In this document: piece after piece, positions 16,359 through 23,220 of the stretch
Layout of the letters: each line of letters starts with the position of its first letter
How positions within the stretch are numbered: the stretch's first letter is position 1
Assembly: GCA_964500215.1 (NCBI GenBank)
Contig: CAZCNA010000004.1
Coordinates: 1 to 33,604, forward strand
Direction: 5' to 3'
Length of the DNA: 33,604 nt
Source: JBDKLC01 sp964500215
GTDB taxonomy: Bacteria; Patescibacteriota; Minisyncoccia; Phycocordibacterales; CAIZLB01
Translations under genes and position numbers: made by a program
Notes under the pieces: generated by a model
What the model was told of the DNA's origin: nothing
What the model saw: the letters and a program-made list of their open reading frames with translations, nothing else
Databases searched by the model: none

Positions 16359-17597
16359 ATGGGTTTCGCATTAACACTATTCGCCTATTCCTTTCTGTTC
16401 ATATCTATATATGTGCAGATTTTCCTCCTTATTACGCTTTTTGAGCATAGACAGACGATAAAAAAGCAGGCTTCGCAAAAGATAGACAACTTCCCGACTG
16501 TCACTATTTTGGTACCTGTATTCAACGAAGAACGGACGGTAGAAAACACCGTCTATTCTATTCTTGGGCTCAATTATCCTAAAGACAAACTCAAAGTGAT
16601 GATTGTCGATGATGGCTCAAAAGACAACACATGGAATCTCGTCCAAAAATTTGTAGGGCACCCTCAAATCGAGCTTCATCAAAAGCAAAATGGTGGAAAG
16701 TATACTGCTCTCAACTACGGTATCGAACACACAACAAGTGAATACATCGGCTGTCTCGATGCGGACTCTTTTGTTGATCCGGAAGCTCTCAACCACATCA
16801 TGCCCAACTTTGCGGATCCTGATGTGATGGCTGTAACACCAACACTCAAGATTCAGAATCCTGATACAATTCTTCGTCTTGTACAAAATGCAGAATATAA
16901 CATGGGTGTTTTCGTACGAAAATTGTTTGGTATTCTCGACGCACAGTATGTGACACCAGGGCCATTTTCAATCTTTCGAAAAGTAGTATTCAGTAAAGTT
17001 GGAAACTATCGACATGCCCACAATACAGAGGACCTCGAAATGGCCCTCCGTCTTCAGTCTCATCATTACAAAATTGCGAACGCTCACAAGGCAATCGTAT
17101 ATACAGTAGGCCCTCCAACCCTCTATAAGCTCTATAAACAGCGAGTACGATGGACAGGCGGCTTCATTCAGAATGCCATTGATTACAAGAAAATGTTCTT
17201 TAATCCAAAATACGGGAACCTTGGATTGTTTGTGCTTCCTGCAGCGCTCTATACTATCATCGGTACACTCATTTTCCTTATGTTCAATCTATACCAATGG
17301 ATTATGTCAGCCATCAAAGGCATAGCAAAGATTCGGGTGATTGGATGGCACTGGAATACGCCAACCTTTACATTTGATTGGTGGTACTATAACCTTCAGT
17401 TCACCTCAGTCCTCGGCGTACTCATGCTTGCACTCATTGTGTTCTCTATCTGGTACGGCAAGCGATTGGCTGGCGTAAAAGATGCGAAGATTATGGATAT
17501 CGTCTATTTCCTTCTCTTATATTCCCTTATTTCACCTTTATGGCTCATTACGTCGGTTTATAATACAATACGAAAGCAGGACGCAGCATGGCGTTAA
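16359..17597 (+). CDS. Processive family 2 glycosyltransferase, polysaccharide synthase type
   Basis: Membrane enzyme expected to polymerise a beta-linked polysaccharide from a nucleotide sugar at the inner face of the membrane. In 412 residues: N-terminal membrane helix (about 5-28), GT-A domain with VDDGS (83-87), DAD (134-136), TED (223-225; catalytic base) and QRVRW (261-265), the Q(Q/R)xRW hallmark of processive GT2 enzymes such as BcsA, PgaC and NodC. Three or so further helices follow (about 275-300, 350-372 and 385-405). Substrate cannot be told from sequence. It is followed after 26 bases by a membrane thioredoxin-like gene and then by a peptidoglycan-binding protein, which suggests a cell-envelope role. 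No c-di-GMP-binding PilZ domain is present. Confidence 0.92.
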   Translation: MGFALTLFAYSFLFISIYVQIFLLITLFEHRQTIKKQASQKIDNFPTVTILVPVFNEERTVENTVYSILGLNYPKDKLKVMIVDDGSKDNTWNLVQKFVGHPQIELHQKQNGGKYTALNYGIEHTTSEYIGCLDADSFVDPEALNHIMPNFADPDVMAVTPTLKIQNPDTILRLVQNAEYNMGVFVRKLFGILDAQYVTPGPFSIFRKVVFSKVGNYRHAHNTEDLEMALRLQSHHYKIANAHKAIVYTVGPPTLYKLYKQRVRWTGGFIQNAIDYKKMFFNPKYGNLGLFVLPAALYTIIGTLIFLMFNLYQWIMSAIKGIAKIRVIGWHWNTPTFTFDWWYYNLQFTSVLGVLMLALIVFSIWYGKRLAGVKDAKIMDIVYFLLLYSLISPLWLITSVYNTIRKQDAAWR

Positions 17598-17606
17598 TTA
17601 ACTTAA

Positions 17607-17612
17607 TATAAT
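17607..17612 (+). promoter_or_regulatory. Candidate -10 box of the thioredoxin-like gene
   Basis: TATAAT 11 bases before the ATG at 17624, in the 26-base gap after the glycosyltransferase. No good -35; the gene may also be read from upstream. Confidence 0.4.
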
Positions 17613-17623
17613 CACTTATTACT

Positions 17624-18355
17624 ATGAGACAACCAGTTGATTGGAAAAAATACGCAGCAACATTCATCTTGACCCTTATCATTTTCGGAGGGGCTTTGTA
17701 CGTAAATAGTATGCTTGATAAGCAGCGATTTGAAGATATAAAAACTATCCAAGATGAGATTTCTCTCGACCTCCTCTCATCTGAATCCCAGTTCGATCTT
17801 CTCAAAGAATCTTCATGCAAGAACCTCACGGACTCTGTTCTTTCACGAGAGCTCAACACCCTCGCCACAAAGCTTTCATATCTCGAATCAAACCAGAACA
17901 GTAGTGACGCAGAACTTCTCTTTGTAAAGAAGAACTATTCCCTCCTCGAAATCAAAGACTTCTTGCTCATGAAGCAGCTCAACGAAAAATGTAATAATCT
18001 CAAACCAATCGCTGTACTCTATTTCTATACAGACAAAGAAAATTGTCCTGACTGTGAAAAGATGGGATATGTCCTCTCATACCTCCGCGAACAGTATCCT
18101 CAGATGCGTATCTATTCATTTGACTTCAATATTCAGCTTTCTGCAATTGACACCCTCAAATCTATCTACAAACTCGACGACAAAAAACTCCCAGCTATCG
18201 TATATAACGACGATACATTCTATGGATTCAACAGTATTGAACAAGTAAAAGAACTCATCCCTGAACTCAAAAAGCTCGACAAAGAAAAAGCTGCTTCATC
18301 TACATCAGCTACAACTTCTTCAAGTACAAAAGCAACAACAAAGACGAAAAAATAG
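17624..18355 (+). CDS. Membrane-tethered thioredoxin-like protein
   Basis: Probable thiol-disulfide oxidoreductase facing the cell exterior. Of 243 residues, one hydrophobic helix (about 10-29) anchors the protein; a helical, partly charged segment (30-125) follows; then a thioredoxin fold with IAVLYFYTDKENCPDCEKMG holding a C141-P-D-C144 active site and KLPAIV with the cis-proline (P190) in the expected place. The C-terminus is a Ser/Thr/Lys low-complexity tail (about 225-243). Two more cysteines (C65 and C123) lie before the fold and could pair with each other or with a substrate. The neighbouring secreted proteins are cysteine-containing, so disulfide formation in envelope proteins is a plausible role. 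CPDC is not diagnostic of direction (oxidase or reductase). Stop TAG. Confidence 0.82.
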   Translation: MRQPVDWKKYAATFILTLIIFGGALYVNSMLDKQRFEDIKTIQDEISLDLLSSESQFDLLKESSCKNLTDSVLSRELNTLATKLSYLESNQNSSDAELLFVKKNYSLLEIKDFLLMKQLNEKCNNLKPIAVLYFYTDKENCPDCEKMGYVLSYLREQYPQMRIYSFDFNIQLSAIDTLKSIYKLDDKKLPAIVYNDDTFYGFNSIEQVKELIPELKKLDKEKAASSTSATTSSSTKATTKTKK

Positions 18356-18391
18356 TTTCGACCACACCCTCTCAACCTCCCCTTTTTTATG

Positions 18392-18419
18392 TTCACTTTC
18401 AGAGTGAGAATGATATAAT
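18392..18419 (+). promoter_or_regulatory. Promoter of the peptidoglycan-binding protein gene
   Basis: TTCACT (18392-18397), 16-base spacer, TATAAT (18414-18419), 9 bases to the ATG at 18429. The -35 is weak; the -10 and its distance match the leaderless pattern. Confidence 0.6.
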
Positions 18420-18428
18420 AGCGACTAT

Positions 18429-19334
18429 ATGAACACACCATTTCGAACAGGAGCATCTATTATCGTAGGGGCTCTTTGTTTTTGTGCTTTTGTAAATACA
18501 GCAATGGCAACTACTGTTCCCGCATCGTTCTCTTTTACAAAAAATCTCAAGATAGGTCAGACAGTAAGCCCTGATGTGACCTACCTTCAGGCAATTCTCA
18601 ATATGGATCCTCGTACACGAGTATCAGCGTCTGGAGCGGGTTCTGCAGGCCAGGAGAGCTCATACTTTGGGTCAAAGACAAAGGATGCTGTTATGCGCTT
18701 CCAGGAGATATATCGAAACGAGATCCTCACCCCAGCCTTTTCACTAACACCTACGGGCGTTGTAGGACTTTTTACGCGGAATAAGCTCAATCAGCTTGTC
18801 AAAATGATGCCTGCACAACCCACAACACAAGGGCCAAATGTATCAGGCTCTAATAGTCAATCTTCATCACAATCCTCTTCACAGTCATCACCTCAATCAT
18901 CAAGTATCGGTGCCGCTGCCGGAGGTGGTGCAGCTATCGCAGGCATTGGTATGGCTAGTGGCATGTCTGGCGGTACTTCCGGTGGAAGTTCGGGAGGCAC
19001 AAGCGGTGGGACATCAGGAACAACTGGAGGTACTCGTAATATTGATTTCTTCGGAGGTCAAATAGTGAACGTGACTTACTGTACCTGTACAGTAAGTGTC
19101 ATGCTTGATATTCGAGACCTAGTAACAAATAATACAGTGACAGTTCTCTATACCCCTGGTATTTCTACTCTTCATGCAAACTATAATGTATTCACTGCTG
19201 GCCCGAATGTAATTGGCGGGTATACACAAGGTGGAGCTCAGTGTCTTGTATATGTCGGAGAAAGCTGTGAATCAGAAGGATCACCAATCGGTATCATCGA
19301 TACCCTCCGAGGCGTTGGTACTTCCCTCAAATAA
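18429..19334 (+). CDS. Secreted protein with peptidoglycan-binding domain and Ser/Gly-rich linker
   Basis: Signal peptide (about 1-27, GASIIVGALCFCAFVNTAMA) followed by a PG_binding_1-type domain (about 40-125): VTYLQAILNMDP, SSYFGSKTKDAVMRFQEIY, GVVGLFTRNKLNQL. This is the repeat seen in wall-binding modules of hydrolases. A Ser/Gln stretch and a Gly/Ser/Thr-rich linker (about 137-205) lead to a C-terminal beta domain with YCTCTVSVML, CLVYVG and ESCESEG (four cysteines), which I do not recognise. No catalytic domain is visible, so it probably binds the wall and presents the C-terminal domain. The 301-residue gene is followed by a strong terminator. Confidence 0.85.
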   Translation: MNTPFRTGASIIVGALCFCAFVNTAMATTVPASFSFTKNLKIGQTVSPDVTYLQAILNMDPRTRVSASGAGSAGQESSYFGSKTKDAVMRFQEIYRNEILTPAFSLTPTGVVGLFTRNKLNQLVKMMPAQPTTQGPNVSGSNSQSSSQSSSQSSPQSSSIGAAAGGGAAIAGIGMASGMSGGTSGGSSGGTSGGTSGTTGGTRNIDFFGGQIVNVTYCTCTVSVMLDIRDLVTNNTVTVLYTPGISTLHANYNVFTAGPNVIGGYTQGGAQCLVYVGESCESEGSPIGIIDTLRGVGTSLK

Positions 19335-19400
19335 AACATCTGGGTAGCCATTCAAGCACTTCTCGATGACATTACAGCAAACATATTTATAAAATAAAGA

Positions 19401-19424
19401 AAATGCCCCTTACGGGGCATTTTT
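19401..19424. terminator. Bidirectional terminator between the peptidoglycan-binding gene and tRNA-Thr
   Basis: Perfect 9-bp stem AAATGCCCC (19401-19409) with GGGGCATTT (19414-19422), loop TTAC, and T tract on the plus strand. On the minus strand the same hairpin begins right after the tRNA 3' CCA and is followed by a T-rich stretch, so it can serve both genes. Confidence 0.88.
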
Positions 19425-19500
19425 TGGAGCCACTTCCCGGGCTTGAACCGGGGACCTACTGTTTACAAAACAGTTGCTCTACCAACTGAGCTAAAGTGGC
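19425..19500 (-). tRNA. tRNA-Thr (anticodon UGU)
   Basis: The minus strand folds into a full cloverleaf: acceptor GCCACTT with AAGTGGC (7 bp), D arm GCTC-AGTTGGTA-GAGC, anticodon stem ACTGT/ACAGT around loop TTTGTAA (anticodon TGT), five-base variable region and T arm CCCGG-TTCAAGC-CCGGG. Discriminator T is followed by an encoded CCA (19425-19427). The anticodon reads ACA and probably ACG by wobble. Confidence 0.97.
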
Positions 19501-19535
19501 AATTTGTACCGATAGTATAGCAAAAATCTTTTTTC

Positions 19536-19916
19536 TTACAAGCCTTGTGAATGCTTGTTCACGGGCTCGTCAATCTCTCTCAAAAAGAATGAGACTGACC
19601 CTCTATTTCGTGGAATATCCTTACCTCGCACCATATCGCCGAGCGATGTGAATTTCTTTCCAAGCTTCACGATGAGTCGAAGGAAGAAATTTTCTACACT
19701 CACTATGACTTTATGGGAGGCCTCGGTGAGTGACTTCCGACTAACATGAGTGATTCGATATGAGAGCGCTCTCCACATCGCCAATATCTTTGCATCCCGT
19801 TCGGGTGTAGAGATATGCAGAATGTTTTTACCATTCGTAAGCTCTGACATTTTTGCGTAGATCATTGTGACCGACGCAAAAAAGGAGACCGCCAAAATTG
19901 TATACATGAGTATCAT
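19536..19916 (-). CDS. Small single-pass membrane protein of unknown function
   Basis: 126 residues with an N-terminal hydrophobic helix (about 1-20, MILMYTILAVSFFASVTMIY) followed by a basic, helical cytoplasmic part (RDAKILAMWRALSYRI, VENFFLRLIVKLGKKF) and a charged tail. I do not recognise a family. The ATG at 19914-19916 lies two bases after the tsf stop, so it is translationally linked to tsf and read from the same rpsB-tsf transcript. A second ATG three codons later is possible. Codon use, with CGA and CGC arginines, fits the neighbours. Confidence 0.7.
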   Translation of the reverse strand: MILMYTILAVSFFASVTMIYAKMSELTNGKNILHISTPERDAKILAMWRALSYRITHVSRKSLTEASHKVIVSVENFFLRLIVKLGKKFTSLGDMVRGKDIPRNRGSVSFFLREIDEPVNKHSQGL

Positions 19917-19918
19917 AA

Positions 19919-20515
19919 CTATTTGTCGAGCACGCTCATTCGAACGTATCGAGAAACTTCGATTTTTTCACCGAATTTCTGGATAGCGTTTTCAATGAGC
20001 TGACCGATCGTAAGGTCAGGATTCTTGATGAAGTTTTGTTCAAGAAGAACTGAATCCTTAAAATATGAATCAAGCTTGCCCTGAAGGATTTGTTCCTTGA
20101 GGTTTTCAGGCTTGCCTTCTACTTCAGCCTTGAAGACTTCAGTAGCCTTTGCTTTTGCCTCATCTCCGATGTCTTCTTTTCGAAGAAACTGTGGATTTGA
20201 AGCAGAAATATGCATTGCGATATCGTATGCCAATGCCTTGAACTCAGCATGGTTTGATACGAAGTCTGTTTCAGATACAAGCTCTACCATAGCGCCAATA
20301 GCGCCATTTGCGTGGATATAGGCAGCAACAGAACCAGCACCGAGAGTTCGGTCAGACTTTTTTGCAGCGATTTCAGCACCCTTCTTTCGGAGGATAACCA
20401 ATGCCTTTTCTACATCGCCCTGAGACTCCTCGAGAGCTTTCTTGCATTGCATGACAGAGATGCCTGTCTTGTCTCGGAGAGCTTTAATCTGTTCTGTTGT
20501 GATTTCTATTGCCAT
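19919..20515 (-). CDS. tsf: Translation elongation factor Ts
   Basis: Nucleotide exchange factor for EF-Tu. The 198-residue protein starts MAIEITTEQIKALRDKTGIS, an N-terminal UBA-like domain with VMQCKKALEESQGDVEKA, followed by VELVSETDFVSNHAEFKAL, the EF-Tu contact region with the TDFV motif. It ends VSRYVRMSVLDK. It is shorter than the E. coli protein (about 283) because the second half of the dimerisation core is reduced, as in many small-genome EF-Ts. It lies downstream of rpsB in the usual rpsB-tsf order, with an 85-base spacer holding a hairpin and a possible internal promoter. Stop TAG. Confidence 0.96.
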   Translation of the reverse strand: MAIEITTEQIKALRDKTGISVMQCKKALEESQGDVEKALVILRKKGAEIAAKKSDRTLGAGSVAAYIHANGAIGAMVELVSETDFVSNHAEFKALAYDIAMHISASNPQFLRKEDIGDEAKAKATEVFKAEVEGKPENLKEQILQGKLDSYFKDSVLLEQNFIKNPDLTIGQLIENAIQKFGEKIEVSRYVRMSVLDK

Positions 20516-20530
20516 ATGATTAGTACCTAG

Positions 20531-20586
20531 GTTCTAGTCAGTCTCAACTAGAACTAAATGAATAAATAAGTGTAGTACTAATTATA
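20531..20586 (-). promoter_or_regulatory. rpsB-tsf intergenic hairpin and candidate tsf promoter
   Basis: On the minus strand a TATAAT (20581-20586) lies just after the rpsB stop. Downstream, GTTCTAGT and ACTAGAAC (20531-20538 and 20547-20554) form an 8-bp stem with an 8-base loop, 15 bases before the tsf ATG. It has no T tract, so it is unlikely to be a terminator; an RNA processing or regulatory hairpin is possible. Confidence 0.45.
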
Positions 20587-20600
20587 CTACACAAAACTAC

Positions 20601-21314
20601 CTATTTGCCACTAGCGATCTTCTTTCCTTCTGAGTAGGCTTCTGCAATTTTCTTTGAGAAGAATTCAATACTTGCGATAGCAGAGTCGTTTGCAACGATT
20701 GCGTAGTCGAGGACAGTAACGTCACAGTCAGCGCCAGCAAGGCCTACAACTGGAATTCCTCGTTCTTTTGCTTCAGCTACAGCGATGTGTTCTTTCTTTG
20801 TGTCTACCACGAAGATTGCACCTGGGAGAGATGCCATAGATGTAATACCACCAAAGAGTGCGTTGAGTCGTTCGATTTCTCGGTCAATCATAAGTCGCTC
20901 TTTCTTTGTGTACTTTGTAAGTTCGCCCTTTTCTTTTTGAGATGAAAGGTCGAGAAGCTTTTCAACTCGCTTTCGAATAACTTCGAAGTTTGTGAATGTA
21001 CCTCCTACCCATCGACTTGCAACGAATGGCTGGCCGATACTTTCAGCTGCGTTTTTAACTACTTCTTTTGCTTCACTTTTACCTGAAACAAACACAAGCT
21101 GCTTGCCTGTACCTGCTACTGCTTTGATAAAATTGAGCGCAGCTTCGAGCTGTGCTTCTGTCTTTTCAAGGTCGAAAATTTCAATCTTGTTCTTTGTGCC
21201 AAAAATAAATGGCTTCACTGTCGGATGTCGACGTGATTTGATGAAACCGTAATGAGCCCCTGCGTTAAACATGGCTTCGATAAGCGGTTTTTGTTGGTCT
21301 GTTTTTGCTGGCAT
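20601..21314 (-). CDS. rpsB: 30S ribosomal protein S2
   Basis: Small subunit protein of 237 residues: MPAKTDQQKPLIEAMFNAGAHYG, a somewhat divergent N-terminus, then RRHPTVKPFIFGTKNKIEIFDLEKT, VASRWVGGTFTNFEVI, MASLPGAIFVVDTKKEHIAVAEA, and PVVGLAGADCDVTVLDYAIVANDSA, all S2 landmarks. The start at 21314 is preferred to one seven codons upstream because a TTGCGA-17-TACACT promoter ends 11 bases before it. First gene of the rpsB-tsf operon. Stop TAG. Confidence 0.96.
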   Translation of the reverse strand: MPAKTDQQKPLIEAMFNAGAHYGFIKSRRHPTVKPFIFGTKNKIEIFDLEKTEAQLEAALNFIKAVAGTGKQLVFVSGKSEAKEVVKNAAESIGQPFVASRWVGGTFTNFEVIRKRVEKLLDLSSQKEKGELTKYTKKERLMIDREIERLNALFGGITSMASLPGAIFVVDTKKEHIAVAEAKERGIPVVGLAGADCDVTVLDYAIVANDSAIASIEFFSKKIAEAYSEGKKIASGK

Positions 21315-21325
21315 ATGTAGGAGAG

Positions 21326-21354
21326 AGTGTAACATAGAGGCCTATAAATCGCAA
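21326..21354 (-). promoter_or_regulatory. rpsB promoter
   Basis: Minus strand TTGCGA (21349-21354), 17-base spacer, TACACT (21326-21331), 11 bases to the ATG. The -35 hexamer is the same as that of rpmF. Confidence 0.6.
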
Positions 21355-21372
21355 CACCTCTAAGAATATGGC

Positions 21373-22344
21373 TTATTCGTCGTCTTCGTCGCTTCCCTCG
21401 CCTGTTTTACCGGCCTGGAGGGCGTCAATAATAGGGCCAATATTACCGAGGAAAATACCCTCAATATTGTGCCATGACTGTTTGAGGCGGTGGTCTGTTA
21501 CGCGGTCCTGGAGAACATTGTAGGTACGGATTTTTTCGGATCTGTCACCTGTACCAATCTGGTCTTTTCGGTTGGCCGCGAACTTCTTTGCCTCTTCTTC
21601 TTCTTTGAGCTGTTCGAGCTTTGCCGTGAGGATAGACATAGCCTTTTCTCGGTTCTTGAGCTGTGATCGTTCAGATGTAGATCGCACATCAATACCCGTC
21701 GGCTTGTGAATCAATCGTACGGCTGTTTCTACTTTGTTTACGTTCTGACCTCCGGCACCACCAGATCGTGAAAATTCCATTTCGATATCGGCTGGGTTGA
21801 TTTCAATCTTTGATTTCTTTCGAATTGGCAAGATAGCAACGGATGCAGTCGATGTGTGAATTCGGCCAGATTTTTCTGTTTCTGGAACTCGCTGAATTCG
21901 GTGTACACCTGTCTCGTATCGGAGATATTTGTAAATTTCAGGACCTCGCATTTCGATAGTGGCTTCTTTATATCCACCTGAAGCTGTTTCTGAGAATTCA
22001 GTAATTTTTGAAGACCAGCCCTGTGTTACGCCATATTTCATATACATGGCTGCCAAATTTTCGGCAAAAAGGGCGGCTTCGTCCCCTCCTGCGCCAGCAC
22101 GAACTTCAAGAATAATTTCTGAAGGAAACTCTTCTGCAACCTCGTCGGCCTTTAAGATTTCATTTATCTTTTCTTCAATACCCTTTAATTGTTCATCAAG
22201 TATACTCAATTCGTCCTTCGCGAGATCAGCCATAGAAGGATCAGCAGCCATCGTTTCCACTTCCTGCTTCTGCACCAAAAGCCGCTCGTATTCATATGCG
22301 AGGAAGCTTGTTTTGTGATTCTGTTTTAATGCGTCTAAATCCAT
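21373..22344 (-). CDS. prfA: Peptide chain release factor 1
   Basis: Reads UAA and UAG and releases the nascent chain. 323 residues against about 360, the N-terminal domain being shortened. Landmarks: VRAGAGGDEAALFAENLA (82-99), GVHRIQRVPETEKSGRIHTS (147-166) and FSRSGGAGGQNVNKVETAVR with the peptidyl-hydrolase GGQ (198-200). The codon-recognition tripeptide is PET (154-156) rather than the usual PAT/PxT form; the absence of an SPF-type motif supports RF1 over RF2. The window's strong preference for TAA/TAG stops fits this factor being the main terminator. A TATAAT (22357-22362) lies 12 bases before the ATG. Stop TAA. Confidence 0.96.
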   Translation of the reverse strand: MDLDALKQNHKTSFLAYEYERLLVQKQEVETMAADPSMADLAKDELSILDEQLKGIEEKINEILKADEVAEEFPSEIILEVRAGAGGDEAALFAENLAAMYMKYGVTQGWSSKITEFSETASGGYKEATIEMRGPEIYKYLRYETGVHRIQRVPETEKSGRIHTSTASVAILPIRKKSKIEINPADIEMEFSRSGGAGGQNVNKVETAVRLIHKPTGIDVRSTSERSQLKNREKAMSILTAKLEQLKEEEEAKKFAANRKDQIGTGDRSEKIRTYNVLQDRVTDHRLKQSWHNIEGIFLGNIGPIIDALQAGKTGEGSDEDDE

Positions 22345-22356
22345 AGATGTATTGTC

Positions 22357-22362
22357 ATTATA
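22357..22362 (-). promoter_or_regulatory. prfA -10 box
   Basis: Minus strand TATAAT, 12 bases before the prfA ATG. The -35 region is weak. Confidence 0.5.
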
Positions 22363-22419
22363 CCCTTTCCAAAAGAAAAACCACTCCCATGAGTTGAGAG
22401 CGGCTTTTCGAGGAGGACG

Positions 22420-22659
22420 TTATTTCTTTGAAGTTTCCTTCTTTGTCTTTGAAACCTTTGAACCAGCCTGTCGAGCCTTGAACTTTTCTACTCGTCCAGC
22501 AGTGTCAATTACCTTTTCGTTACCTGTATAGAATGGGTGGCATTTTGCGCAGATTTCGACAGAAAATTTCTCCTTTGTAGAACCAATAGTGTAACTAGCT
22601 CCACATGCACATGTGAAGGTTGCCTCTGGATAATATGTTGGGTGGATATCAGCTTTCAT
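22420..22659 (-). CDS. rpmE: 50S ribosomal protein L31, zinc-binding form
   Basis: 79 residues: MKADIHPTYYPEATFTCACG, then EICAKCHPFYTGNEKVIDTAGRVEKF, the L31 signature, and a basic Lys/Ser/Thr tail. Four cysteines (CAC near 17-19 and CAKC at 37-40) mark the zinc-containing form. Monocistronic with its own promoter; the folded inverted-repeat element at 22700-22803 sits directly upstream of the -35. Stop TAA. Confidence 0.96.
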   Translation of the reverse strand: MKADIHPTYYPEATFTCACGASYTIGSTKEKFSVEICAKCHPFYTGNEKVIDTAGRVEKFKARQAGSKVSKTKKETSKK

Positions 22660-22668
22660 AGTGGAATG

Positions 22669-22696
22669 AGTATAACATTAAGTCTAAAAAACACAA
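22669..22696 (-). promoter_or_regulatory. rpmE promoter
   Basis: Minus strand TTGTGT (22691-22696), 16-base spacer, TATACT (22669-22674), 9 bases to the ATG. Same -10-to-start distance as the sortase and surface protein genes. Confidence 0.65.
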
Positions 22697-22699
22697 GTC

Positions 22700-22803
22700 T
22701 GGCCAAAATATGGTTAAAAGTGCACGGATAAATCGCTGCTGCGATTTTCCTCGTGCTCGCTCCGTCGAGCCTCGCAAGGCACTTTTAGCCATATTTTAGG
22801 CCA
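22700..22803. repeat. 104-bp element with long terminal inverted repeats and two internal hairpins (MITE-like)
   Basis: Ends 22700-22723 and 22779-22803 are inverted copies of each other over about 24 bases, with one wobble-type difference and one single-base insertion. Inside lie AATCGC/GCGATT (22731-22736 with 22741-22746, loop TGCT) and GCTCG/CGAGC (22755-22759 with 22766-22770). The whole folds into a long stem with two arms. No coding, no T tract and no obvious target duplication. Base composition of the core is GC-rich compared with flanks. Confidence 0.7.
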
Positions 22804-22835
22804 TTAATTAGCGAATACGAGGTTAAAAATATACC

Positions 22836-22928
22836 TTATTTGTCATATTTACTCCCCAGGCGAGCAACAATACTCAGTACAAGCATGATTACTGCAAGAA
22901 TGCCCAATATAATATAGTTTAAATACAT
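22836..22928 (-). CDS. Putative 30-residue membrane peptide
   Basis: ATG at 22926-22928 opens a 30-codon frame ending TAA: a short N-terminus, a hydrophobic helix (YIILGILAVIMLVLSIVA) and a basic/charged end (RLGSKYDK). It starts 17 bases after the stop of the 74-residue gene upstream, so the two could be co-transcribed. Codons such as TTG, CTG, CGC and GGG are unlike the local style. Short length makes chance possible; the topology (single helix with positive cytoplasmic tail) is the main support. Confidence 0.4.
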   Translation of the reverse strand: MYLNYIILGILAVIMLVLSIVARLGSKYDK

Positions 22929-22945
22929 TTTCGTGAGTTGTTACT

Positions 22946-23170
22946 TTACCTTGTTAATAATATCCCTATTATCCAAAAAATAAGTGACAAAATCAATCCA
23001 ATCAGTGCTCCAAACAGACTTGGACGGTTGTTTATAATATTTCCAATAAATACTGATCCTATACAAACCTGACCGATATCTAAACTGATTTGCTTCAGTG
23101 TTTCGGACTTATTTCGAAGGAAAAGAATCACGTCCCTATTGGCAGTATTTTGAAATTTATTTAGGAGCAT
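22946..23170 (-). CDS. Small two-helix membrane protein of unknown function
   Basis: 74 residues: a charged N-terminal part (MLLNKFQNTANRDVILFLRN), then two hydrophobic segments (about 31-45, and 52-72 with GALIGLILSLIFWIIGILL) separated by NNRPS. Not recognised. Arginine codons are AGG, CGA, CGT and AGG, and leucines include TTA/TTG/CTG, unlike most of the window, suggesting an acquired gene. A TATAAG lies 8 bases before the ATG. Together with the 30-residue ORF and the inverted-repeat element it forms an accessory islet between rpmE and the lytic transglycosylase gene. Confidence 0.55.
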   Translation of the reverse strand: MLLNKFQNTANRDVILFLRNKSETLKQISLDIGQVCIGSVFIGNIINNRPSLFGALIGLILSLIFWIIGILLTR

Positions 23171-23220
23171 TCGTATATCTTATACGGTACGAGATAAATA
23201 TCTCATAAAGAAAAACTAAA

